In this document: piece after piece, positions 11,601 to 22,292 of the stretch
How positions within the stretch are numbered: the stretch's first letter is position 1
Layout: the number at the start of each line of letters is the position of its first letter
Origin: Panicum virgatum
Lineage: Eukaryota > Streptophyta > Magnoliopsida > Poales > Poaceae
Direction: 5' to 3'
Assembly (NCBI RefSeq): GCF_016808335.1
Contig: NC_053138.1
Coordinates: forward strand, 56,884,951 to 56,948,950
DNA: 64,000 nucleotides
Translations under genes and position numbers: made by a program
The notes under the pieces: model-generated
The model's input: only the letters and a program-made list of their open reading frames with translations
Told to the model about the DNA's origin: nothing
Database searches by the model: none

Positions 11601-12628
11601 GTGCTCGTTTTTGCTCAACATGTTGGCCAAGCGTGTTCGCTAATTTGTTGTCTGCAAGGCCGAAGCATGCTCTTTTCTCCCTTTTATTGGTTGGTTGGTG
11701 GTGGTGTCAAAGGTATTCAAGAACTCAAATAGTTGGTTTGGATCGACGGAATTCTGATAGAATCTATCAGATGCTGCGTTTTGTTTGAGAAATGGATGGT
11801 GATAATCTGGTCTACGTAACTTCAAAAAAAAAAAAAAACTGGTCCACTTCCATGCTTACTTGCTAGCTCAACTGTTCGAGGACTATATAGTGGGGTCACA
11901 ATTTTAATACGGGAACGTCGCGGACTGTTAACGTGTGGCATGTTCCATGCCACTGCCGACTAATACCCGTTCTTGTCTTTCTTTTTTTTTTGCAAGAAAG
12001 TTGTCTTTTTGGAACACAAAAACAGCCAAAAACTTGCATCTCTACAATTACACGTGAAGGTGACAGTATGCCGCGATCAAATCAGAGGAAAGCGAGATGT
12101 CAAATCGGTCAGGACGACGAGAGCACCGGGCCGGGCGGTAGAAAGGGCTCGAGAGTTTGGTAGTAGTGGAGCTGTATTTGCTTGGTCATGCCGGAACCGG
12201 GTGAAAAAGCAACGGCGGTCGACGGGGACCCACCCAACCTCCCATGATTCCTCCGCCCGATCGACATCGCATTTGCATCGTTCCAACTCCCGTCGATCAC
12301 CGGACCATCCATCCATCGTCCATCCACCCGTGCACGCGAAAGAAATGCTGCGACGATCCGCTCGCGTGTACGAGACCGCGCCAACAGGTGACTAGGTGAG
12401 GCGGCCGGCGATGAATAATGCTGGCCAAGAGCCAGAAAAGGCGAGGCAGCTCATGCTTACCATTGACTTGTTTGCATGCTCCAATGGCCGAAAGCCCGAA
12501 ACCGATGGACAGGTCGTAATCGTAACTAAACTAGTCATGAACTAGGAGCTTACAGAACCCACAGTTTCAATTTGAGTAAGCTATCCGTATTACGTATCAA
12601 TCAACGGTTCAATAATATGGTACATATG
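11601..12628. other. Intergenic, no gene seen
   Basis: It contains a 16-base A-run at 11824-11839 and mixed-composition sequence with only short, unsupported reading frames. I see no recognisable element. Confidence 0.5.
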
Positions 12629-12963
12629 GGGTGTGTTTGGATTCAACCGCTAAAGCTATTTGGGCTAGAGCTATTTAGTTCAAGCAAATAGCCCTCCAAT
12701 AAAATAGCCCTTCACATGTTTGAATCCAAGAGCTATTTGGCTCATAAAGTACATTTCCAATTATTTGGGTGCCACTTTTTTAAGAAAGAGAGAGTGAGTG
12801 AATAAGTGGGGTCCACCCGAAGTAGTCCAAATAATTACCTCTTAGGTGGGATAGTTTTTTGAGATGAGCTATTTGCAAACAGTCAAAAACTAGCCCTCAT
12901 GTTTAGAGATTTTGGGTTAGAAAAAGGAGGACTAGAAATAATCCCATGGATCCAAACATGCCC
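12629..12963. mobile_element. MITE with TGTTTGGAT ends, 335 bp
   Basis: The terminal inverted repeats are GGGTGTGTTTGGATTCA on the left and the reverse complement GGGCATGTTTGGATCCA on the right, with ATG flanking both ends (12626-12628 and 12964-12966). Interior repeats of AGCTATTT and AGCCCT occur in both orientations. There is no coding capacity. Superfamily assignment is uncertain. Confidence 0.75.
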
Positions 12964-13525
12964 ATGATCTATTTTTATTTCTTCAGCAATAATATAATAA
13001 CCCACTATTCAGCGGTAACATAAACGGTTCATTATCCTTTCTTCAGCAACAACAGGCGTGACAAATAACATTATCAAGGATGTGAAGCATTCGAACAAGG
13101 TGTAGCGAGAGTGCAACACAACTCCTGTAGAAAATGTATATATACTAGATGGCCATTTTCCTCCATCGCTTCGATGTGCAGCCATGCTGCGGATGTGATT
13201 TGGACCATTTTTTTTCCTAACAGTAGCTTCGATCTGTTCGGCTGGCTATGTCTGATAGCTGGTGCTGATTTGCTGTGAGAGAAAAATACTGTAGGCTGGC
13301 GGGTGGCTGGTGCTGATTTGATATAAGAGAAAAGCACTGCTACTGGGGTGGCGTATGGATATATGGAAATGGAGGAGGTTCGTGCAAAGGAGGAAGGTGC
13401 AAGAAATTCTATCTCTAAAAATTATATTTCCATTCCCTATCCTATATCATAACAAACATAGGTATTGGTCTGAAACACATATCCATATCTCTCTCTTTTT
13501 TTAAAAAAAATCAAGCATATCCTAT
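12964..13525. other. Intergenic with small repeats
   Basis: The part at 13230-13345 holds two diverged copies of GGCTGGTGCTGATTTG plus GAGAGAAAAATACTG, a short repeat type seen in many grass MITEs. The rest is AT-rich. No gene is supported. Confidence 0.45.
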
Positions 13526-14745
13526 GGGTCTGTTTGGTTATCATACCAAGTCTAGCCTGGCTAGAATTCTAAACCTGGTTTGACAAAGCCTGGTTTCACA
13601 GATACAATAGATCATGTTTGGTTGCTTGACCTAGATAAGTCTGATTTAGGTATGCCTATGTTTAGTTGCTTGGTTTACTTGGGTAGCATCACCGCTTCTT
13701 TGCAGACATGACCACTCACCTTCTCATCAGTTATATGGGTTGGAATTATCTGTTGAGGCAAAAGGAAAGAAAAAAAAAAGACTGTTCGCATGAAAGAAAA
13801 GAAAAAAATAGAAAGGAGAAGAACAGGAAATTGATTCCATACCAAATTCCTGATGCGCAAAAGGAAAGAAAAAGAAAGAAAGAAGAACATGGAAGATTGT
13901 TTGCACGGAAGAAAATCAAAAAAGAAAGAATGGAGAAGAACAATAAGATTGATTCCATTCCAAATTCCTGATGCGGGTGGGCACTTTGGTGTTCTCTGAA
14001 GGAGAAGAAACGGAAGAACAAAGATCAAAAGCAAGCCGAATCGAACTCCCCCACCCAAGATCAAACTGCCCTGTGCTCAGCCGCCCACCAGGCACAGGCT
14101 CACGCGGCGGACCTGCTACCGCCGCCGCCCATCGTGCTTGCCTAATTGGCGTGGCTGCATCAAGATCCTAGGTGCCTGAATCAAGATCGGCATGGCCGGA
14201 TCGAGAACCCAGGCGACCGAATCGAATCGAGCTCTGCCGCTTTCCATCACCATCGTGACCTTGAGCTCCAATGGAGATGGAACGCACGGAGGCGAAACAG
14301 CGCGGCGTGCGGTGAGCACCCTCCGTCAGCCTTCTTCTTCTTCTCCTTCCTCACCTTCTTCGTCGCTGCCATCATTCTCCCCAGCGTCCTTCTCTGCCGG
14401 CAGGACCCTTCCTTCTCCTTTCTCGCCACCAGCCGTGTGGGGGAGCTTCGCATTGAGGCCTCACTGCCGTCCAGGCGGGGGAGCTCCGCTATGGGGAAGA
14501 GCATCTCCGGTGAGCAAACGGCCAAGAAAGACTGGTGGGCAAACGAGGAGGTAAGCAGACATCAGGCCGCAGCTAAGCCAAGCCTGGCTCCGCGGAGACG
14601 CTCGATCTAGGCGTTTCCAGCAAGCATGGCTATGGACCTCTCCTTGCATTAGTAGAGCCTGGCTAAGAACCGTAAGACAACCAAACATGAGATACCTGTA
14701 TTACTAGAGCCTGGCTAGAGCTTATGCAGACAACCAAACGGACCC
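13526..14745. mobile_element. 1.2-kb non-autonomous element with GC-rich cargo
   Basis: The ends are GGGTCTGTTTGGTT (13526) and its near reverse complement AACCAAACGGACCC (ending 14745). They are flanked by TAT (13523-13525, 14746-14748), or by CTATG if the element is one base shorter at each end. Subterminal copies of AGCCTGGCTAGA occur near both ends. The interior 14000-14600 is GC-rich and gene-like on the plus strand, with an open frame at 14192-14554 rich in Ser/Pro and an AGGAG-GTAAGC splice-donor-like site near 14550. I do not recognise the protein. The simplest reading is a transposon that picked up part of a host first exon. Confidence 0.65.
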
Positions 14746-15021
14746 TATGTGTACCCTGCTTTTCTTTTCCCATGTCATTCTCCCTTTTCCTTCCCCCTTC
14801 CCATCCAATGATCCAAACGCCACCTGATAGTGCCAGACCAGGTACCCCTGTGTAATCCGTGAGTATGTCCGGCGTCACCCCTCACCGCACCAACCCAACC
14901 AGATCCCATCCACCCACAACCAAACGAAACGAAACCAAACCCAGCGGGGCCCCACCTCCCGGCGACCGAGAGAAACCCACCGGCGGGCGCCTCCCGTCTC
15001 GTACCCGCCGGCCGGCCTCGC

Positions 15022-15028
15022 TATATAA
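15022..15028 (+). promoter_or_regulatory. TATA box of the ACLA gene
   Basis: TATATAA lies in a GC-rich promoter about 170 bases upstream of the ATG at 15195, implying a leader of roughly 140 nt. It is the strongest core promoter motif in the window. Confidence 0.75.
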
Positions 15029-15194
15029 GCCGCCCGCCGCGGCCGCGGCCGCGCACACGAGCCACGAGCACGGGTCGTCGCCGTTCGCCCGCGTCCGCAC
15101 GCACGCACGCACGCTCGCTCGCTCGCCGCCAGAGCAGAGCTCTCGGGCTCTCCGCCCGCCCCGCTCCCAGAAGGTCCGACCGCGGCGGCGGGCG

Positions 15195-18100
15195 ATGGCG
15201 CGGAAGAAGATCCGGGAGTACGACTCCAAGCGCCTCCTGCGGGAGCACCTCAAGCGCCTCGCCGGCATCGACCTCCAGATCCTCTCCGCGCAGGTCATTT
15301 CTCCATTCCCGCTTCCTCTCCCGCCGCGCTGCTGCTGCCTGCTGCCCGCCGCTTGTCGGATCGGCGCGTGATCTGGTGGGCTTGATTGGGAGGGCTGGGG
15401 CGCCGGATCTCAGCGGCGCCGGTCGCGGATCCTGCTCTCGTGGGGCGCGCGTGGGGTTGGGTTGGGTGGATTTACGCTCCTGGAGTGCTCAGCTCGAGCA
15501 GCTCCTGGTGGTTAATTTCCGCCTCATGATTGTAGTACGAAGCTGTTGCAGACTTGCAACTCTACCAGGCTGGGAGTATTTGCTCTGCTACGGTCGTCTT
15601 TGGTATTTTAAGATTCCGGAATGGACGAAGACCTCGGCTGGGGAGAAGCTGATCGCAGCCATTTGATTTTGGAGTCGTGATTGTTATTGTTGGTAATTGG
15701 TGCAAAAATTGGTTTCAAACTTATAGAGAAATGGAATTCTGTTGTTTGCTTGGGTCTTTGACATGGTACTTTTTTGTACGGATCATGCGGAAATTAGATT
15801 TCAAACAATAGCCCTGTTAGTTTGCTGTTCTACTCGGTAGAATGCCCTGTCTGCGTAACTTCACCACTGCTGTTTCCATTTAATGATTTGATGACCTGAT
15901 GCTGTTTTGGTTTGGAAAAGTTGAATGGTGCTCACTGACCTGATTCGTTGTGATGTTAGTATATATCATGTATGAATACTGGATGTGTTATAATACTCAG
16001 ATCCATCTTTTTTATATTATGTGTATGTTTGACCCATAATCAATTCATTCTTAGGAGTGGCTAATGCTTGGGAATGTTCAATTCCTCTTCCTTTTTTTAA
16101 AAGAAATGTCGAAGTCATAATAATTGTTTTGCTGTATGGATTTGTAAGGTGCAGTCTTTGCCAACCTTCACTAGAATCTATGATAATTTAAGTAATAGTA
16201 TCTCTAATTTGCTCTGATAAAGTGGATCTGCGTCAAACAATGTACTTCATCTGGGTAACGCTAAAACATCGTATTGGGTTTTAATCACCAGATAGCAACA
16301 GAGAATTCATGATGTTTATTTACTTTCTCTTGGAAGGGTTTATTGGTTGTAGAAACACAGCTTGGGTTTGATTGTGCAATTTTTTTTCATGAACCAAATG
16401 TTTCAGATTTGGTGCTCTATAGTAGTTTATCTTTTCTCTCAAGCGCATCCATGTTTTTGATATATTCCTCAGGATCAATTTGATTGATTGTCAAGCATGC
16501 TTATTTGTAGGTCACACAATCAACGGATTTCACTGAGCTTGCAAACCAGGAGCCATGGCTCTCATCTATGAAGTTGGTTGTGAAACCAGACATGCTGTTT
16601 GGTAAACGTGGGAAGAGTGGACTTGTGGCCCTCAACCTAGACCTTGCCCAAGTTCGCCAATTTGTTAAGGAGCGGTTGGGAGTTGAGGTAGTGAAAAACA
16701 ACATTTTCCCATATTTTCCAGTGAAAGCTTGTTTGCTAAAGCTATTTCTAATCCGTATGAGTTTGCTCATGTATCTAGGTTGAGATGGGTGGCTGCAAAG
16801 CTCCAATTACAGCCTTCATAGTTGAGCCATTTGTGCCCCATGATCAAGAGTACTACCTTTCGATTGTATCAGACAGGCTTGGCTGCACCATTAGTTTCTC
16901 CGAGTGTGGAGGTATTGAGATTGAGGAGAACTGGGACAAGGTTAAGACAATCTTTCTTCCCACAGAGAAGCAAATGACACCTGATGCATGTGCTCCTTTG
17001 ATTGCTACCCTGCCATTGGAGGTCAGCTATTGCCCTGTTACTTCCTTATCTATTATACCATTTATTTTATTCCCCACAGATTTGAACTTGTTACTGCTGG
17101 TTATTCTCATTATCTTGATTAACCATTAGTGCTCTGATTCTCATTAACGATTCGTGTTTGAATTTCAGGTCCGCACAAAAATAGGTGATTTCATTAGAGG
17201 TGTATTTTCTGTTTTCCAAGGTACCTAACCCTTGCTTTCCAAAGGCAGACAGTTTGTAATTGTTGCTTTTTCGGTGTCAATAACGGTGAATTACCGATGA
17301 TCATTGATTCTTTTGGCAGACTTGGATTTCTCATTTCTTGAGATGAACCCATTCACCTTGGTAAATGGTGAACCGTATCCTCTGGATATGAGAGGAGAAC
17401 TAGATGACACAGCCGCTTTCAAGAACTTCAATAAGTAAGATTCAGGCTTTTGATGTACCTCACAGATTCTGATTTTGTCCTTAATGCTAACCATATCATC
17501 CTTTCTTAATGTGAAACGTAGATGGTTTTCTATTGTATCTCCAATCATAATGCCATTGTTTTCATGTACAGGTGGGGTAACATTGAGTTCCCTCTACCTT
17601 TCGGGAGAGTTCTCAGTCCCTCTGAAAGCTTTATCCATGAACTGGATGAGAAGGTATATTCATGGAAAATTGGACACCTGATATTCCATTGAACCCTTCC
17701 CCCTGAACTGTGCTATCTACAGTTGTATATGGATTAACTTTATGTTGAAAGTTCTGTATGGTTCATCAGATTTAAGTAATGATCCACTTCTTGCAGACAA
17801 GTGCTTCTCTGAAATTCACAGTATTGAACCCAAAGGGACGCATTTGGACGATGGTTGCAGGTGGTGGTGCCAGTGTCATATATGCTGATACGGTATGCCT
17901 GAATTTCTTGCAGATCCTCCTTCAAGTTACTGTGCACCTTTTGATACCTTCTCCTGTTAATTTCGCTTTTGTCGTGAAATTGATTTCTAAACTGAAGTAA
18001 TATTTAAGAATAATGCCATTTGTGTGGTGCATGGTGGAATGACCTTATAGTTCCTCTTGCATACCAGGTTGGAGATTTGGGATATGCTTCAGAGCTAGGA

Positions 18101-18776
18101 AATTATGCAGAGTACAGTGGAGCTCCCAACGAGGAGGAAGTTCTGCAGTATGCTAGAGTGGTTCTGGATGTAAGAACAGTAGAAGAACCTTTGTGTTGTC
18201 TGTCTATTCTGTTCACTTTTATCTGTCATGAATAATGTTGAAATCCTTGTAGTGTGCTACTGCTGATCCTGACGGGCGCAAGAGAGCCCTTCTCATTGGA
18301 GGAGGCATCGCTAACTTCACCGACGTCGCTGCCACATTTAGTGGCATCATTCGGGCTTTAAGAGAGAAGGTAAACTGGACCGTACAGTTTAATTGCTGTT
18401 CAATTCCCCAACCACTTTCCACCTCTCCATTTAAAATCTTCTCGAATCCTATTTGCCTTTCCCCCTTCCAAATCTGGTTCCAGGAATCCAAATTGAAGGC
18501 TGCAAGGATGAACATTTACGTCCGGAGAGGTGGTCCAAACTACCAAACCGGACTCGCGAAAATGCGCACTCTTGGTGCAGAACTTGGTGTTCCAATTGAG
18601 GTATGATTGCTCATGATTCCATTTCCTAAAATGAAATCACTAGGACCAGCTCCATGCCTCCATCACCATAGCAGGTGACCTGATGATGCTCAACAAACTC
18701 ATTGCAGGTGTACGGACCAGAGGCGACCATGACTGGGATCTGCAAGCAAGCCATTGAATGCATCATGGCTGCGTAG
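15195..18776 (+). CDS. ACLA: ATP-citrate synthase alpha chain (subunit A)
   Basis: Eleven exons join in frame: 15195-15293, 16511-16687, 16779-17021, 17169-17220, 17320-17434, 17572-17653, 17797-17892, 18068-18169, 18253-18369, 18484-18600 and 18708-18776. The product is 422 residues, the usual plant ACLA length. ACLA pairs with ACLB as cytosolic ATP-citrate lyase, which cleaves citrate with CoA and ATP to acetyl-CoA and oxaloacetate for fatty-acid elongation, wax, flavonoid and isoprenoid synthesis. It corresponds to the N-terminal part of animal ACLY. The sequence starts [15 protein letters not shown]. It has the ATP-grasp strand [18 protein letters not shown], the [20 protein letters not shown] segment, the citrate-site loop [17 protein letters not shown] at about residue 338, and [13 protein letters not shown]. 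The catalytic phospho-histidine is in subunit B in the split plant enzyme, so its absence here is expected. No break is seen. Confidence 0.97.
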
Positions 18777-19185
18777 GCTACCGTATAGTTGCACCTTCTG
18801 CAGTTGCACCCGTTTTGTACTTTGAATGCAAGCGATTGTTCGAGTGAAACAGAGAATGATCATTGTTGTGTAAACTCTACCTTTGTACCACAATTGCTCA
18901 ATAATCGAGATCTTGGCTTGGGATGTGAATGTGTATGGTCGTGCTGGCATCCTATACTGTCTGTGGTTCTGTCGTGTGTTTCGCATTTTGTGTGGACTGG
19001 ACTCTGGAACCTGTGCTGCTGTATTTCACAGTTGAGACTGTACGGTTGCAGCTACATCAGAAATCAGGTGCGGCGCTGTGGTTTCCAGAATTCCAGGGGA
19101 AGATCTGCGTCTGTGCATCAGCGTTCCGTTAAGCGAGCGAGCGAAGTGCATAAACCAAGCTACACAGTGTCTGTTTGTTTGTTTG
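18777..19185 (+). other. ACLA 3' UTR and flank
   Basis: This is sequence between the ACLA stop codon and the left target duplication of the MULE. The first 200-300 bases are probably 3' UTR. No further gene is seen. Confidence 0.6.
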
Positions 19186-19193
19186 GGTCTCCC

Positions 19194-19456
19194 GCGGGCG
19201 GCTTTTTTATTTTTATATTTTTTAAAAACGTTTTTTACCGAAATATATTTTCGGTTTCACATTTTACAGTTTTATACCCCTACCGCCCGGCAGGGGGCGG
19301 CAGGGATCTACATGTAAATAAATATATTTTTTTTGCGCGGAGGCCCTTAGCGGGAGCCTGCCGCCCCCCTGCGGGCGGCAGGCACCTGCCGCCCGATGGA
19401 GGGGCGGCAGGTAGCCCGCCTGCCCGGCAGGGGGGCGGCAGGCTCCCCCCAAATAT
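19194..19456 (+). repeat. Left terminal inverted repeat of the MULE
   Basis: The outer half is AT-rich (GGCTTTTTTATTTTTATATT) and the inner half is very GC-rich. The inner half has at least six copies of GGCGGCAGG or its reverse complement CCTGCCGCC in alternating orientation, so it can fold into hairpins. It matches the reverse complement of 28036-28301 almost base for base. Confidence 0.9.
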
Positions 19457-19459
19457 AAA
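19452..19459 (+). promoter_or_regulatory. Probable MULE transposase TATA box
   Basis: AATATAAA lies directly at the inner edge of the left terminal repeat. A promoter at the inner edge of the terminal repeat is the arrangement known for MuDR. The 1.8-kb insertion at 19496 now separates it from the rest of the 5' leader. Confidence 0.45.
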
Positions 19460-19495
19460 AGCTGAGCCCATTCCCTCGCACCCTCATTTCCTACC

Positions 19496-21304
19496 AAGTA
19501 AAATGCACTGAGGGTCCTTAAACTAGTTGACCTGTTCTGTTTAGGTCCATGAACTTCGAAAATGTATTTTAGGTCCACAATCTATTTAAGTGTGTCAATT
19601 GAGGTCCAAAACGTCTTTGACCAGTGTTGACCGCCTACGTGGACCGCCACGTCGGATCTAACGTTGACTGGGCCTGTTGCGAGAGCGGGGCATATATGCA
19701 AATCACCCCCTCTCCTCCCCGCCGCGCTCCGCCGTCCGCACTCGCCGCCGAGGGAGCAGGGGAGGGTCGCCGCCCCGCGCCCGCGCACGGAGGAGGATGG
19801 GGAGCAGAGGGCCACCGCCGGAGCTCTGGAGGGAGGCGGCGCAGGGGAGGGGGAAGGAGGCTGCCGTGCCTGGCCCCCGCCGGCCCGGCGCAGCCCCGCG
19901 AGGCCCGCCGCGGAGCTCCATGGGTGGACGGAGCCTGGCGCAGCCCTCCGTGGCTCCATGGGCGGACGGAGTTGCGGTGCTGGGGAGATGGAGCTGCGGC
20001 GGCCCCTCCCTCATCTCCTCCCCTGCACCGGCTCCGTCCCATCCCCTGCTCCATCTGTCGCCGCCCCCTGCAGCTCGCGCGGGGCCATGGCGGCGGCGGC
20101 CGGAGCCGAGCGTGGCTATGGCGGGGTTCACCGCGTGCGAGGGCGAGCGGGAGCGCAGGGGAGGAAGAGCAGCCGGAGCCGCTGCTCTGTGCTACCGCTG
20201 CCTGGACGCCCTGCGCGCCGCTCCGGCCGAGCTCGAGCGGGCCTGCCATGGAATAGGAGAGGGGGCACGGGCCGCCCTGCCTCCGCCGCGCCATGGGCCA
20301 GCCACCCGCGGGCCGTCCGCACTACTCCGCCGCGCCGCGTGTGCAGGGGAGGGGCGGGGCCGTGGCCGCCGCGAGCAGAGGGAGGCCCGCCGCCGCCTCC
20401 TTGACGCCGCCGCCCTCCGCACCTCCTCCGCGTCGCCGGTGCCAGCGCGCGGGCCAGCTCGAGGTGGGGAGGGGCAGCAAGCCGGGGAGGGGCGGCGCGG
20501 CTCACTGCTCTGCGCGAGCAGGGAGGGTGCTCGCCCGCCGCGCGTGCCCGGCCCTGCTGGCCACGAAGCAGGGGCCGCGTCAGTGCCCTGCTCTGCCCCT
20601 CGTGAGCTCGAGCAGGAGGGAGAGGGAGGGAGGATGGGAGAGGGAGAGAGGAGGGGCCGCCGTCGCCATGGCCGCGCCATGACCCGCCATGGCCGGCGGC
20701 CAGATAGACGGCCCGAGCTCGGTCCGCGCTGCCGGGGGCGGGGCAACGCCGCGCCACGCGCGGATCCGGCCGGCGGCGGTGCGCCTCCGCGCCACGGGCC
20801 TCCGCGGCGAGGGAGGAGGAGGAGGACCGGGGCGGCACGGCGAGGGAGGAGGAGGAGGATCGGGGCGGCGCGGCGAGGGAGGAGGGGAGAGGCCGCGGCG
20901 GCGCGGAGCTGAGGCCGGAGGAGGGAGGGAGGAGGGGGGCGCCCATGGCCGACGCAGGGAGGGAGCAGGAGCGCCCATGGCCAAGGCGCGGGAAGGGAGC
21001 CGAGCAGCGGCCAGGCAGGAGCCGAGCAACAGGGCTACGGCGGCCGCACGGTGCGGGAGCAGAGGAGGAGATGAAAGGACAGGGAGAATTGAGGAAGGCT
21101 CGGCTCGGGAGGGTCAATGTGCAAATATGTTGTCCACGTTAGATCCGACGTGGCGGTCCACTTAGGCGGTCAACGCTGATAGAGGCGTTTTGGACCTCAA
21201 TTGACACACTTGAATAGATCATGGACCTAAAAATGCACTTTCGAAGTTCATGGACCTAAACAGAACAGGTCAACTAGTTTAAGGACCCCCAATGCATTTT
21301 ACTC
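19496..21304. mobile_element. Pack-MULE-like element with GC-rich interior
   Basis: About 185-bp inverted repeats form the ends. AAGTAAAATGCACTGAGGG at 19496 and the block TAAACTAGTTGACCTGTTCT recur inverted at the right end, and both arms contain the ACGTGGACCGCC / GGCGGTCCAC stretch. A 9-base direct repeat with one mismatch (TTTCCTACC 19487-19495, TTTACTACC 21305-21313) fits a Mutator-type target duplication. The interior 19690-21090 is extremely GC-rich (Arg/Ala/Gly/Pro codons in all frames), so several long open frames exist on both strands by composition alone. I do not recognise any product. GC-rich acquired gene fragments are typical of grass Pack-MULEs, but the donor gene is unknown. 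Confidence 0.75.
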
Positions 21305-22292
21305 TTTACTACCCACGAGATCCAGAGAGGGGAGATGGAGAGAGAGGAGGGGTGAGGGAGGTAATTCCACCGGCGAAGCCCTGCCGGATTTTGGATCCGA
21401 ACTGCAGGTAACCAATATTTCTCAACTTTCTCATTGAAATTTTTTGTATGTTTAATTCTATGATTATTATTTTTTATTATTGCAAGCACTTAGGGTTCGG
21501 ATTAGTGGTTATAATTGAAGACATATCATGTTTCTAGATATTGGATTAATTAAAATAAAGTCTTTGGATGGCCAGATATGTCGAGCAAGGTGGCGTTTCA
21601 AGTTCATTACGGTGACTTCTATAGAATTACTCATGATTCCTATGGAGTAAATCTATCAGCATTGGAAAGAAGACAGTGCAGTCTAGATAAACCCCTAGAG
21701 AGGAGTTTTGAGTCCATATGGAATGTCTTCACAGGAAGTTCAATGTGAATCCAAAGACTCATTTGCTTACGGTTCATACCTTGACTTCCTGGGAAACTAA
21801 TGGGGATTTTTGGGAGTTGACGCCTATAAGTAGTACGGAAGAATGGCAACATTACATGCACGCAGCTCTTGAAAGTGGGTGGCCTCTCGCAATGGTAATT
21901 CAGATTCACCAGAAGGCCGGTGATTTAGGTGAAGGGTCAACACACATAACATCTGACTGGAATGAAGAGATGGAAGAGGATAAAGAAGAAGAGAACGTGC
22001 AAGCTCCAGAACCAGAACCAGAACCACAAGTTTTAACAGATGAAGGCGAGCGGATACCTGGAATTGTGGAGGACATGGAGAAAGAAGACCAGGATGCACG
22101 AATAATGGAGCAATGTGGGGACTCATCGGACGATGAGGACGATGAGCGCTTCCCAGTGCTAGGTGAATGGCGTGAAGAGGGTTTTGAGAATACAGTGGTA
22201 CAAGATATTAGGAGTTTGGAGTTTGAATACAGAGTGAATGAGGTTGTACAAGGGGCAAAGTATCGTACCATTGAGGATGTGAAGTATGCTGT

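Noticed and set aside
11579..12395. Several short frames downstream of MOS1
   Set aside because: They are under 150 codons, without domain, splice logic or promoter. I found nothing to support a gene.
20128..21117. A 329-codon minus-strand open frame and a 411-codon plus-strand frame (19677-20912)
   Set aside because: Extreme GC content removes stop codons in all frames. The products are Arg/Ala/Gly/Pro mixtures without a recognisable domain, and they lie between the inverted repeats of a transposon.
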